A stretch of DNA of 12,991 nt from Phoronis ovalis. Its lineage: Eukaryota > Phoronida > Phoronidae. The notes beneath the pieces were generated by a model. That model had not been told where the DNA came from. It was given only the letters and a program-made list of their open reading frames with translations, and made no database searches. Position numbers and translations under genes: made by a program. The stretch lies in NCBI GenBank assembly GCA_028565635.1, contig JAOXYB010041205.1:1-12991 (forward strand), read 5' to 3'. Below, one piece after another: positions 1 to 10,200 of the stretch; positions within the stretch are counted from its first letter, which is position 1; every line of letters begins with the position of its first letter.

Positions 1-203
1 ATAGAGCTGTAATTGGCTGGTAATCAGAAGTCAGTCAAGTAGAATCCATACCAGTTACAGTAAACATTCTGGCATGATCGAGGTCAAAATTATAAAGGAC
101 CTGTGCTTTGACCTGCACTTACTCTGTACTAAATACAAAGACGATCTGACAAAAGCTGAGCCGGTATAGCGAGACAAAGCGCCGTGGCCGCATATCCTAC
201 GAC

Positions 204-268
204 TATAGACCACTTTCCGATGACGTCACACATTATCGCGAGATTGAAACCGCGGGGCAAAACAAGTG
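204..268 (+). repeat. Left arm of inverted repeat
   Basis: It begins TATAGACCACTTTCCG, followed by a CRE-like TGACGTCA at 221-228 and then CGCGAGATTGAAACCGCGGG. It pairs with 795-859. It lies 100 bases upstream of the THAP exon's ATG, so it may double as promoter. CpG density is higher than in the surrounding introns. Confidence 0.8.
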
Positions 269-367
269 AAAGTTGCCATTGTTCCTGATTGCTGGTTATA
301 GTTTTCCTGTTGTTTATCGGTGTTTTATTTGTATTATAAACGGTGTTTTTGTCAGATCGATCAGAGA

Positions 368-418
368 ATGGTCAAGAGTTGTGTAGCAGTGAATTGTACC
401 AACCATTGGGCCTTGGGG
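368..418 (+). pseudogene. THAP zinc-finger first exon, isolated
   Basis: The ATG at 368 opens MVKSCVAVNCTNHWALG, ended by GGG|gtaagt at 418/419. THAP domains begin M-V-x-x-C-x4-C-x-N, supplying the first two zinc ligands of a C2CH finger (here C5 and C10), and many THAP genes break their first exon near this point. The rest of the domain (F-x-F-P, the W, the second Cys and the His) is not found downstream on the plus strand anywhere in the window. I therefore call it a relic or fragment, although a distant second exon cannot be excluded. It is antisense to, and within, an intron of the macroglobulin gene. Confidence 0.55.
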
Positions 419-560
419 GTAAGTTGTTGATGGAAAGCAGCTTTTCACATATTAATATAAATGCATTTTTATGTGACAAATTTTACTATGATATTTTTAC
501 AATTTAAGAAAAATATTTTACGAAGCATGGGTCACATTTGAACTACTGATTGGCCATTTT

Positions 561-623
561 TTGTCATTCTCTTATGAAACTGAATTTTAGTACGCATATT
601 TCCTAATGCAAAGAGAATGACAA
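561..623. repeat. Perfect 13-bp inverted repeat inside the THAP element
   Basis: TTGTCATTCTCTT (561-573) and AAGAGAATGACAA (611-623) are exact reverse complements separated by 37 bases. It is not centred in the larger inverted repeat, so it is a distinct structure, perhaps the remnant of a smaller nested element. No duplication of flanking bases is clear. Confidence 0.7.
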
Positions 624-794
624 TTATCTGTTCTATGGAGGTCTGATAATGACTCATGGAAGTAAGCATTTTTCAAAACAAATCAGTCATTTGTTATTTG
701 TGATGGCAAATGGTACAAAAAGGACGTATTAAACTAGAATTTTATCAATAAACGCTGTTGAAATCGACGATCACACTGACACTAATGGAGGTTA

Positions 795-859
795 CACTTT
801 GTTTTGCCCCGAAGTTTCAATCTCGCAAGAATGCGTGACGTCACGGAAAGCGGTCTATA
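795..859 (-). repeat. Right arm of inverted repeat
   Basis: Read on the minus strand it starts TATAGACCGCTTTCCGTGAC and shares the CRE-like TGACGTCAC and the block GCGAGATTGAAAC with the left arm. Differences are six substitutions and two single-base indels by my hand alignment. No THAP coding sequence follows inward from this arm. Confidence 0.8.
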
Positions 860-891
860 TGCCCATTCACTGTTACATAGTGATGGGCATA
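858..891. repeat. Near-perfect hairpin abutting the right arm
   Basis: TATGCCCAT(t)CACT, a 7-base gttacat loop, and AGTGATGGGCATA form a 13-bp stem with a single bulged T. It starts within two bases of the outer end of the right arm. Nothing comparable is at the outer end of the left arm. Confidence 0.75.
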
Positions 892-1049
892 AAAAGGAGA
901 GCATGAGCATGGGAGAAAAATATAACTGCATGTATTGGGATTACAGGCAAGAGTGGATAGAAAGTAAATAAGTAATACAGATATTTCTAGGTTGTGCTGA
1001 GAATAAACCACACAAATACTAGATTCTACTTTTTCATGTACAAACTTAC

Positions 1050-1278
1050 AAATAGATCTCTTTTTACGTTCATCGTTACCCAATGGATTGTAGTTTTCCG
1101 GTTCAATAGTTTCCTCATTAACTGGTTCTAATCCTTCTTCATCCTCCAATGGTTGCACCAGAACTGGAACAATTATATCTTCAACCACTGATGTTGCTTC
1201 AGTAGGTTCTACATAATCATGGATTTTAAAATGATGATACTTATGTCCACTATGCACAATGTTGCCACGTGACATCAC
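1050..1278 (-). CDS. Exon 11: SRGNIV strand, acidic linker and RKKR site
   Basis: The acceptor acttccatatag and the donor ATTT|gtaagt flank 76 residues (497-572). VMSRGNIVHSG is the conserved MG5 strand. It is followed by His-rich HKYHHFKIHD and then, where the compact fold would normally continue, about 48 residues rich in Glu, Asp and Pro (EDEEGLEP, NEETIEPEN). These end in NDERKKRSI. RKKR fits the furin consensus R-x-(K/R)-R. From memory, CPAMD8 has a comparable insertion with a basic site here, unlike A2M or CD109. The next exon is off the left edge; the donor leaves phase 1. Confidence 0.9.
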
Positions 1279-4200
1279 CTATATGGAAGTAATGTAAGTA
1301 ACACTTATAAATAAATAATACGGTATTTAACCAGTAGTCGAAAATTTAATTACTAGTGTCAAACATAAGTTTTTAAAATGGTGCATATATACTTCAGAAA
1401 TAAAGATAGGAATTGCTAGAGACAAGAGAAATTGGAAAACATGTAAAGCTTGGCAACAATTCAAAAACTTATGAGCATACAAACCATGATTTTTGCATGT
1501 ATTTTCAGTTTGAATTTTTGGGTTTTGTGTCATAGCATTAATTTGCAATTTTGATAAATATGAATGTATTTCAGACAAGATTGCAATCCCAAGGTAGATA
1601 TAATTAGAGCAAAAAACAGCATATAATGTTTACATGGTATTACATATTACTGTATTCTTACCTCAAAATAAAACTTGAAATTTGTGTTTGCTTCAGTGGT
1701 ATATATAACATCGACTTCTACTTCCTCTTCACATTTCAAAGTTTCTAACACTGGTTCAATTTGCAGAAAACTACCAGAGGGTGAGTACCACTGTTTAATA
1801 TAATGACTTTTCATTGGTGTATACATTCTTTGCGCATGGTATACACCAGTATTATTGTATTGATATTCAATGGCTTTGGCCTAAAAAACAATATTAAACA
1901 TGACTGCAAAACACTGACACAATCTATATACTCAAACTATAAAATTTTAATAATCCTCACATGCTTAAAGTCAAGGTGGCATATAGGTAGTGCATGCATT
2001 TTCATCTGTATGTCTAACCCATTTTTATTAATACAAATTCACGAAACAGACGTTTAGTAGAAATTAAGGATGTGATATAGTTTGGTTAAGGACAATTAAA
2101 TGTAGGTGGGAATCTATTTATTTTTTAAAAATTATGTCTTACATTAAAATTCAAGCATAATTTATGTAAAATTCTGCCAAAATGATGACCCTTTTCAGCA
2201 GTGCATGTTTGAAGTACTATTCCTTAAACGACTGTTTAAAGTGACAAATTATCTCACTACCTATCGCCTCTAACTTATGGTATGTGGAATACTAGGATTG
2301 TTGAACTAAACATCCTCATGCAGCCATGACTATAAACTTATTAAATAAAAATCAAATTAAATTAAATAATTAAATAAAATTTGTTTGGCTCATCACACTT
2401 TCAAGGTACTTTTTTCCATAAAATGCTAATTTCACAAAACTTTAAGAGTGATTTTGTAGTGCTTTGACTATTCGATATTATAACCATATCAAATTATACT
2501 GCATTATTGGTGGATAATGCTTGCAACAAGTGATAATTTGGAGCTGTGTGTATCTCGGGTAGCTATTTCTTACAACTACCTAATCCCTTAAGATTCTGTG
2601 CTGTTTCAAGAAGCTATCTAATTTCTGACAAGCTTAAGTCAGTCTTTGATATCTAACTTTATTGAAGCATTGCATTAGTTGGGTCTCACCTAAATTGTTG
2701 GACAAGATATTACTTATTATATAAGTATAAATTCAGTTTATGATTTAATTTTTTATTGGAATTCTTAAGTTATTGCAATTAGGCACTGAAAAGTATTAAC
2801 ATCTGCCTTTATACATTGAGAAGCATTTAAATAAGATAGTTGGATAGCTCACTACTGCAGTGTTGCAAAAACTGCAAAATCAGAACATTTAAATTCAGAG
2901 AAAGTGAACTTACCATAATGCTGTAGCTACTATCTTGAATTTCCTTGAATGAAGGTATTGTGTAGTGAATTTCACCATTTTCATCCGATTCATACAATTT
3001 CTCAAATACTTCCCCAGACTTGTAGTTCTGCATACTGAATTCAATCTTTTCGTTTGGTGCAGGAGCACCATCTGGTGTCTGAATGAGAGCCTAAACGCAA
3101 AAAAGACAGTACAAATATAAAATGGTTCTATAAGAATCCAGCACAAAGATCATGCCAGTTCAAATGTAACAGTAAATACACAAAATTGCAGTTCAGTGTT
3201 ATTGCATTATTTAACAGTCAGAAGATTGTTTTTTTCCTGTCCAGTCAGGGTGAATGCCCTGACAGTGTTCAGACTATACTCTTTTATTGAACAGTGTCCA
3301 AGCCAGATTATTCTTATCATTATAATATGGCAACTTGTTACCAGCGTTTCAATACAGCCAAATGACGTTCAGCTATGTTAATTAATATCTTCTCTCCCTA
3401 TGCAGCTACGGGGACTATTTCATACTATTTTGGTTTTGTTTCATACAAATTAAAGAAATTTTCGTAAGACGTCTTTGTTATTAGTCACCAAATCCTAGAT
3501 TTTTTTGAAATTCACATTTACTTGTATAATAGATATATACCTTTCCATGGTAATTTAGGCCGGGTTTGAAACCACTTGGTGAATTATCGTGCAAGTTTAT
3601 CTCCAGCTTCTCATGTACAATTATACAAGATTCGTCAGTACTGTTTTGTCGTAGACCAGTGTCTTTTTCTGTAACCGTTGCTGAGACTTTCAACTTAGCA
3701 TTATATTGAAGACGGTGGTTTGAATTCGAAAGTTTTAAGTCGCTTGCAGGCACACTAAATTTCTTGCATCCTTTGATCTGTAATATTAAACAAATTTTAG
3801 TTTGAAAAAGATAACTGCAATGGCTGGTTCTGTTATACAATCAGTATACTATACTGCAGATGCTCCTTGTGGACTGGGTTCAAACTAAAAGTATGCATAT
3901 TTTTATGCTGGATATTTTCTAGGCATGCAAGTACTTGAATCAGCCACCTATGGCTATGAATTTTGCCCTGTCCATATCAAAAAGACAAGTTGTTTAATGT
4001 GTGATTGCCCTTTAAAACCAAGTCAGTCAGGCTTTTTTTTATAAAATGAGCCATTTTTGAGTGTTCTTTTTAGTGTTAAAATATAAAATATATTTTTTTA
4101 AGCGGTTGCACCTGTTGAACATGGATTCTTCTTGGTCTATCCTAATTCAAAGGTGCATTCTGACACAGTAAACATTTATTTGGTGCAAATGTCACAAGCA

Positions 4201-7200
4201 TATTGAATTTTCTAATGAACAATGTTTCTTGCTAGGCAATACATAATTATTATGTACAGTAATAGAATGAAATTTGAGAATAGGAACTCAACATTTCTGC
4301 TATACTGCAGTACATTTCAAACTATTAACTGTCTCACTTACTGTTTCTAAAATCAAGGCACATGGTCGTTGCTTTTCTTGTTTATACCAATGGTACGATG
4401 GTTCAGGAATACAGATGTCAATAACAAGGTCACCCTCGACAGGTTCACCATAAGTGTACCTAAAACAAAGTCACGAAACTTCATTAAGGTAGCCAACAAT
4501 TTATTTCTTCAAACGGACAAGGAAACTTCTTTTTTATTTCTACATACAAATTCAGCACCATTCTTTGTACAGATACTTAAACAGTTAATGTTACAGCTGA
4601 TGCAGGGCATATTATCTGTAAAAGTGGAGCTTTGACTAGTCTTATTTAATTATGATTGTATTGTATTTATTGTATTGCATTGCATTTGCCGTTTTCTGTG
4701 TAGGCAGCATGGACATGATGTAATTTTTACGAGCTATACTTGCGTAATATTATTACCTAGCAATGAAAAATGTCATGGATACCTTTTATGTCGTGTTTAC
4801 GTAGCTCACTGAGTCTATAAATACCGTGTTCCTTGAACGCACAGTTGAGATAGAAAGACAAAGTTTGAAATACAGCTGGGAGTTAAACTGATCCGTTCAT
4901 AGTTGTTCGGGTTTTATTCACTTCACGGTCTCCACAGCCAGGATCGCAGATCCCGGTTACATATCCATTGTAGACGATAAAATTTCTTTACAACGTTTTA
5001 ACAGAATCTGACAGGATTTTGAACTGGGGAAGCAACCACATTGTACGCCAGTATGTATATATTATACAAACGATTTTTCTGTCCAAGTCATTTATGATAA
5101 CAGAATTTAAGTTTGAGTTTCTTTCTGGTTTAACTTACTTAGCACAAATCTCTCCTTCAATGACTTCTGAATCCACCGTCAAAAAGGATGGAGGCTTGAT
5201 GATCACCTCATACTTTGGCAAAACTACAAAATAAATACATAGATAAATCAAAACAAACTGGACATGCTTTCTGAATATAAAATAATCATGTGTGCCTTGT
5301 TGCAAAGTGGTTTTTGTTTTCTGTTCCCTTATTTACAGCAAGGACTATTGCATACAATAGGGTATACAACAGTTCAGAAGTAATTATCACATTAAAGGTA
5401 TTTTCTGCATGTAGTTCGATATAGTGTACATTTCTTTTTTAAAACAGGCAACTGTATTACTGTAAGTATACTCTCTAATATCCAAGTGCTATTGACATCA
5501 CCATACTTATAATCAAATTTAAATCAGGTTATTGGACTCGAAATAAAGAAGAAATTTAGAAAGGCAAAAAAAGTCAGTATTACAACTAGAAACTGCTAGG
5601 GCATTAGAACACCCACATTTAAATTTAATTTGTGCATGAAATTATTTTAAATTACGAACATGTGCTTTTAATGCTATATGACATCAAGAAACATCTGAAA
5701 CTTCAAGGAACATACACCCTTCCTTGCAACACATGACCTTTAATCACAGAGGCTGCACTCATTACTCATTTCATAATAAAAAAATTAGGAGTTTTATTAT
5801 CTTCTTGGGAAATTCTTACTCTGCAACTTGTGTATTAATTTGTTCCGGTTGTTTTAGTTGGCAATGTGTATACACATACATACTTACAGAGCTACTTCAA
5901 AACAGCTACAGCGGTATATATTTATATATAACTAATCTTGGGGAGTGATTATGGAGTCAATTACTATATTCAGCAGTTTTGGTGAGGTAAAGATCACAAA
6001 ATTTCCATTAAAAGAAATGCAGATAACCTCAAGTGTTGGTCCTATGGTTACATTTACAGTAATTATCATGCATTCTCTCTTAAAATACACATAGTGTGGG
6101 TGGTATATTGGCTTGAATCCCAGGAAATGTGCAAGAAAAGATTATCAAGGAAATTCCAATATCACTTGTATTTCCTATTTTAAAGAATTTTTAAACCTTT
6201 TTTGATGTTAAGTTTATTAAATATTGAGTAATGCCAGGATTTTATGTATCAAAACCACATCCTAAATATTTCAAATTACGGAAAGCACTTCCTGAATATT
6301 TCAGTGGAAACCTATATATACTTTATGATAACTGAATAGAGAAATTCAATGGGAACAACTGAAATATTAATTTCTGATTAAAGTTCAAATTGCTCATTAT
6401 GAATAAGCAGTCTGTAAACATGGGGGTATTAGACTGTACCTATCCTTTTCCTGTCAAGTTCAGGCAACGGAGGTTAATGCCTTTTGCACTGAACACTGAA
6501 TTAGGCTGCATTCAAATACACATAACCTTTGTCTATTTATAATTGACCCTCACTTGTTAATTCAAAAACAACAGAAACCTCAAGACAAATCAATTCCATG
6601 TTTGTTTTGGTTTTGGATCAAATGAAAAACACATTTGTTTGGGTACAACAAGTAATCAAGCATGTCAGTTATTGGAAATTCAAAAAGGAAACATAATTGT
6701 AATCATATCATGTTTCTTGCTCATTTTCAATTCATATTATTTGCATTGAGACAGACTTTTTATTCTGTGCATAAAAGAAAACTAAAAATATCGCAACGTT
6801 TAGATCCTGTTTTATGAATCGGAAAACACAACCTATAATGTACAACGCTGACATTATTCTAAAAATATAAATTAAACACTGCATCTTAGTCATCAAAACA
6901 GCCGACTAATTCAATATTAAAATTAATTAATAACACATTGAAATTTCCTATTTGCATTTTTGGAAAAGTCAATTAAATATTATTTGGCAACTTGATCAGT
7001 TCTACTTGAGCTTTTATATTGCTTTTCAAGTCATTAAATTTTCTGCAATTACAAATAAGAGATTCTAGACATAATTTAAAATGAAATTAAATACTATACC
7101 AACCTCAGTGGCATGCACTTTTAAATGAGGTTTTTAGCAACTGAAACGGGGTTTACATTTTAAATATGAAATAAAATTCTACAATAAAATTGAATTATGT

Positions 7201-10200
7201 ACGTATTCCATCAGTTCTAGTAAATTTTCGCTATGCTTTTATTATTCCTACCATATTCCTTCACTTCAAATGTTTGTTCCTGTGTTTTCCCACTAATATC
7301 TGCTGATATTTTCCATTCTCCTAAAACAGGTTCCTTGGATAGCTGTAGTTCCAAACTGGCTAGTCCATCCTGATTAGTAACATCTAACCATTGCATGATG
7401 CGAGAGCTTGATGGATCCTGGATCCATACTTTAGAAATCTGAAATGTTAAGATATCTCCAGGGATTATTTTACTTATGTTCCTTCAAATGTATGTCAAAA
7501 ATATTTCAACCTGATCAGTTTCAATATATTTTAAACACTCATTGAACTTTTAAAACTAGACTATATAAATAAAACTCTTGGCTTTGTCCTAAAATCTCTC
7601 AAGATTGTAGTTCGGTAAGCGATTACAATTATTCAGGTTCTTTCTATAATACAGCATTGAATTCTATCATTTTTTCTTGATATTTCTATATTACTATTAA
7701 AAAAAACTTATTGGAATATTTAGCTGTGTTGTACATAATTCTCAGACATGTATTAATTAATATCTATTCATTTTAGCATTGCCCTCAGATTTCACTTATT
7801 TTTGAAAATTTAGCAAAGCAAATTATTTCATAAAAGTAAAACCAGAAGCAACATGAAATACTCACAGTTCCCAACAATGGCTTCAAGTCTGGCTTTACGG
7901 ACAAAATTCGGAATTTCACTATAATAAGAACAATATTATGAATTACATTTGACATTACAGCATTTCAGCTTAAACATTTCTCAACAATAATTCTACAGTA
8001 CAGTATTATTAACTGCTTATGGCTCGGACACATGGATATTATCAATGACACCTTGGCTTCGAAAATACAAATTATTGTGCAAGCTACAGCAGAATATTCC
8101 AGGTGTGGCTGCAGCTATAAAATCATTAACCTTTGTTAAACTGGCTTGAAGCAAATTCTTCATTTCAACGAGAAAGAGAATAAATTTACAAGACAAAGTG
8201 TTCTCACCCATCTGCCCAGGTTTATACATGGGCTTGTCTGTCTGTATAAATGTAAGGAAAGAATCTTGTCTAATCTCTACCTCTCTGCTACCATTTAGAT
8301 TATACTGGCCATCTATAGTTGAACCCAGGATGGAAAGTCGAACTTGATCATTGCTAATCTGCGGAACTTCAAAATCGAAACATCTTCCATTCCCTAGCAA
8401 ATAAAAAGCATTATACAGCAATGAACATACGACCCCTTGTAATGCAGATATGAAATTTATTTATGATGCAATGTACAAACAGGCTTGGTATAGTATTGAT
8501 TGCCTGATCAAAAATTGTACACAAAACAGCAGACAAGTAGGTTTTTCCTTTATTTCTCAGATTATTATGGTTTAAATAAAGTAGCAGAGTTCCAACTATG
8601 CATCGGAAGTGTTCTGTTACTAACAGTTAAAGAATGACAGATACTAAACTAATAATAAATGGCTTCATTTAACTATAAAATAACAGCAAATTTTCTTTAC
8701 AGTATCAAAAGTAATTAGTTCTCTTTACAATAATAAAGTTACCATCTCTGAATATTTTTGACTCGGATCTGTAAGGCTCATCCCCAGAGTTAGTTGAATG
8801 CAAAGATATGGAAGCTTGTACGTCTACGTCTATATCGTGTAAAGTCAGACATATTTTCTCTGTGCTACCTGCCTGAAGGATTCTGGGTGCTGACAGTAAG
8901 AAACCCCTGTGACAAAAATATAATGGATGGATCAGCAGTCATAATGAATATTGATTTCAACCACTCTTTATGTGCACAAGAATATTTAAAATAATTCGAA
9001 TAACGGTAAAAATAGTTAAAAACTAGTTCTGTCATGCAATTTCCTAAATCACTGGTCACTTGAACACGAAAAAAATTTCTGCAAAACCTGCTTAAACTTA
9101 AACAGCAAGAACTGTAAATGATTACCATGGCTTCATTGGGGATTCGCTTTCAGTAGGGTATCTGAAATTTGTGGTGATTCGATATTATATATTTTACCTT
9201 TATGTTACCATGGCAACCAGCTACAAGAATATAAAATACTTAATTCTATGTAAAATTTGACAAAAATGTGACACTTTCTCATACAAACAGATTTGTTGTT
9301 GGAGTTTTTATTGTGGCCCTGAACTATATACCTGACTTCTCGACCAAGTTGACAACTCACTAATTATAGGAAAAAATAGCAAGTTATGTAATTGTCATGC
9401 TATAATTTTTTTTAGAGAAGTCTACAAATCCCTGTTTTTTTAATTAAATTAACGAATTGTTGTGTTGCACAACCATTAGTCCGCAATAGAGCAAACCAGC
9501 CAGCTGTATCTTGAAGTTACAACTTGGGTGTAGCTCAGTGCACCATATACTTTGGCACTAATTCTGTCAGTGGTTAATTTCAGTTTATTCACAGATACTT
9601 AAAGCACTGAATGCCAAACCAAATTAATTCAATTAAAACAGAATCTGGTGTTCCTGTTAACATATATTCCATCACTGTGCACCTTACAGCAAAATAACTA
9701 AATGTTAATTAGTAAACCTGGTATGCCACAGAAAAACAGTGCAGTAAACAAAATAATAATCCTCAAACTGCTACCTAGTACTAGACTGTTTTTCAACAGT
9801 TATTAAGTAAGCAATCTCCAAAGAAGCCAGGTGAGCAAGGTTTTGCTATATGTACCAAGTTGTATTGGTGTCATTCTTGTTATTGTTTACTAGTGCAGTA
9901 TATTTATCAAATCTACAAGTGTTGAAACAAGGTAGAATATGTACATTTTTGTATGGCAAAAGTAAAAAAAATCCAGAATGTTGTTAATATAAAATTACAA
10001 AGGTACAAAATTACAATAGTATGTTAATTGGGCTATTAATTATACACAAGGTAATTGAACTGAAAGTGTAAATACAGTTCACTGATATCATGTGCAGGCA
10101 GATGTCAAGAATAACATGAATGCCACAGGTAAAAATCATTCAACATTTCCTAGAAAGATTAATGCACTGACAAACCCTGGATGGCAATGGTAAATAAATA

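Larger units (their letters stand above)
204..859. mobile_element. THAP-associated element bounded by ~66-bp inverted repeats (probable decayed DNA transposon)
   Basis: Two arms of about 65 bases in opposite orientation (204-268 and 795-859) agree at roughly 86% over 66 aligned positions. Both contain TGACGTCAC, GCGAGATTGAAAC and CGGGGCAAAACAA. Between them lie a THAP first exon on the plus strand and AT-rich filler. THAP domains are the DNA-binding domains of P-element-type transposases, so an internally deleted THAP transposon is a natural reading. I see no matching target-site duplication: the 8 bases left of the arm are cctacgac and those to the right tgcccatt. An inverted pair of THAP promoters is the alternative. 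Confidence 0.45.
1..1049. other. Start of intron 11 (3' side off window)
   Basis: It begins at the exon 11 donor (1049-1048) and continues past the left edge. Apart from the inverted-repeat element, the THAP exon and two hairpins listed separately, I see no exon on either strand in 1-203 or 892-1049. Bases 150-270 are noticeably richer in G+C and CpG than the rest. Confidence 0.7.

Noticed and set aside
590-640. Possible second THAP exon after ATTTTAG at 590 (TACGCATATTTCC).
   Set aside because: It reads only nine codons to a stop and lacks the FxxFP, Trp, Cys and His that the THAP fold needs.
3231-3275. Similarity between intron 8 (TTTTCCTGTCCAGTCAGG) and intron 5 near 6448-6466 (TTTTCCTGTCAAGTTCAGG), both followed by AATGCC.
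   Set aside because: The shared stretch is about 18 bases with gaps and does not extend; too short to call a dispersed repeat family without a genome search.
6090-6135. GGCTTGAATCCC, resembling a pol III B box.
   Set aside because: No A box at the right distance upstream and no cloverleaf.
8017-8207. Open reading frame continuing past exon 3 on the minus strand.
   Set aside because: The family similarity stops exactly at the GTGAGA donor and resumes in exon 4 in phase, so the extension is intron.
9525-9560. tRNA-like start GGGTGTAGCTCAGTG, resembling a 5' half of tRNA-Ala with an A box.
   Set aside because: No B box, anticodon arm or acceptor complement follows, so neither a tRNA gene nor a tRNA-derived SINE is supported.
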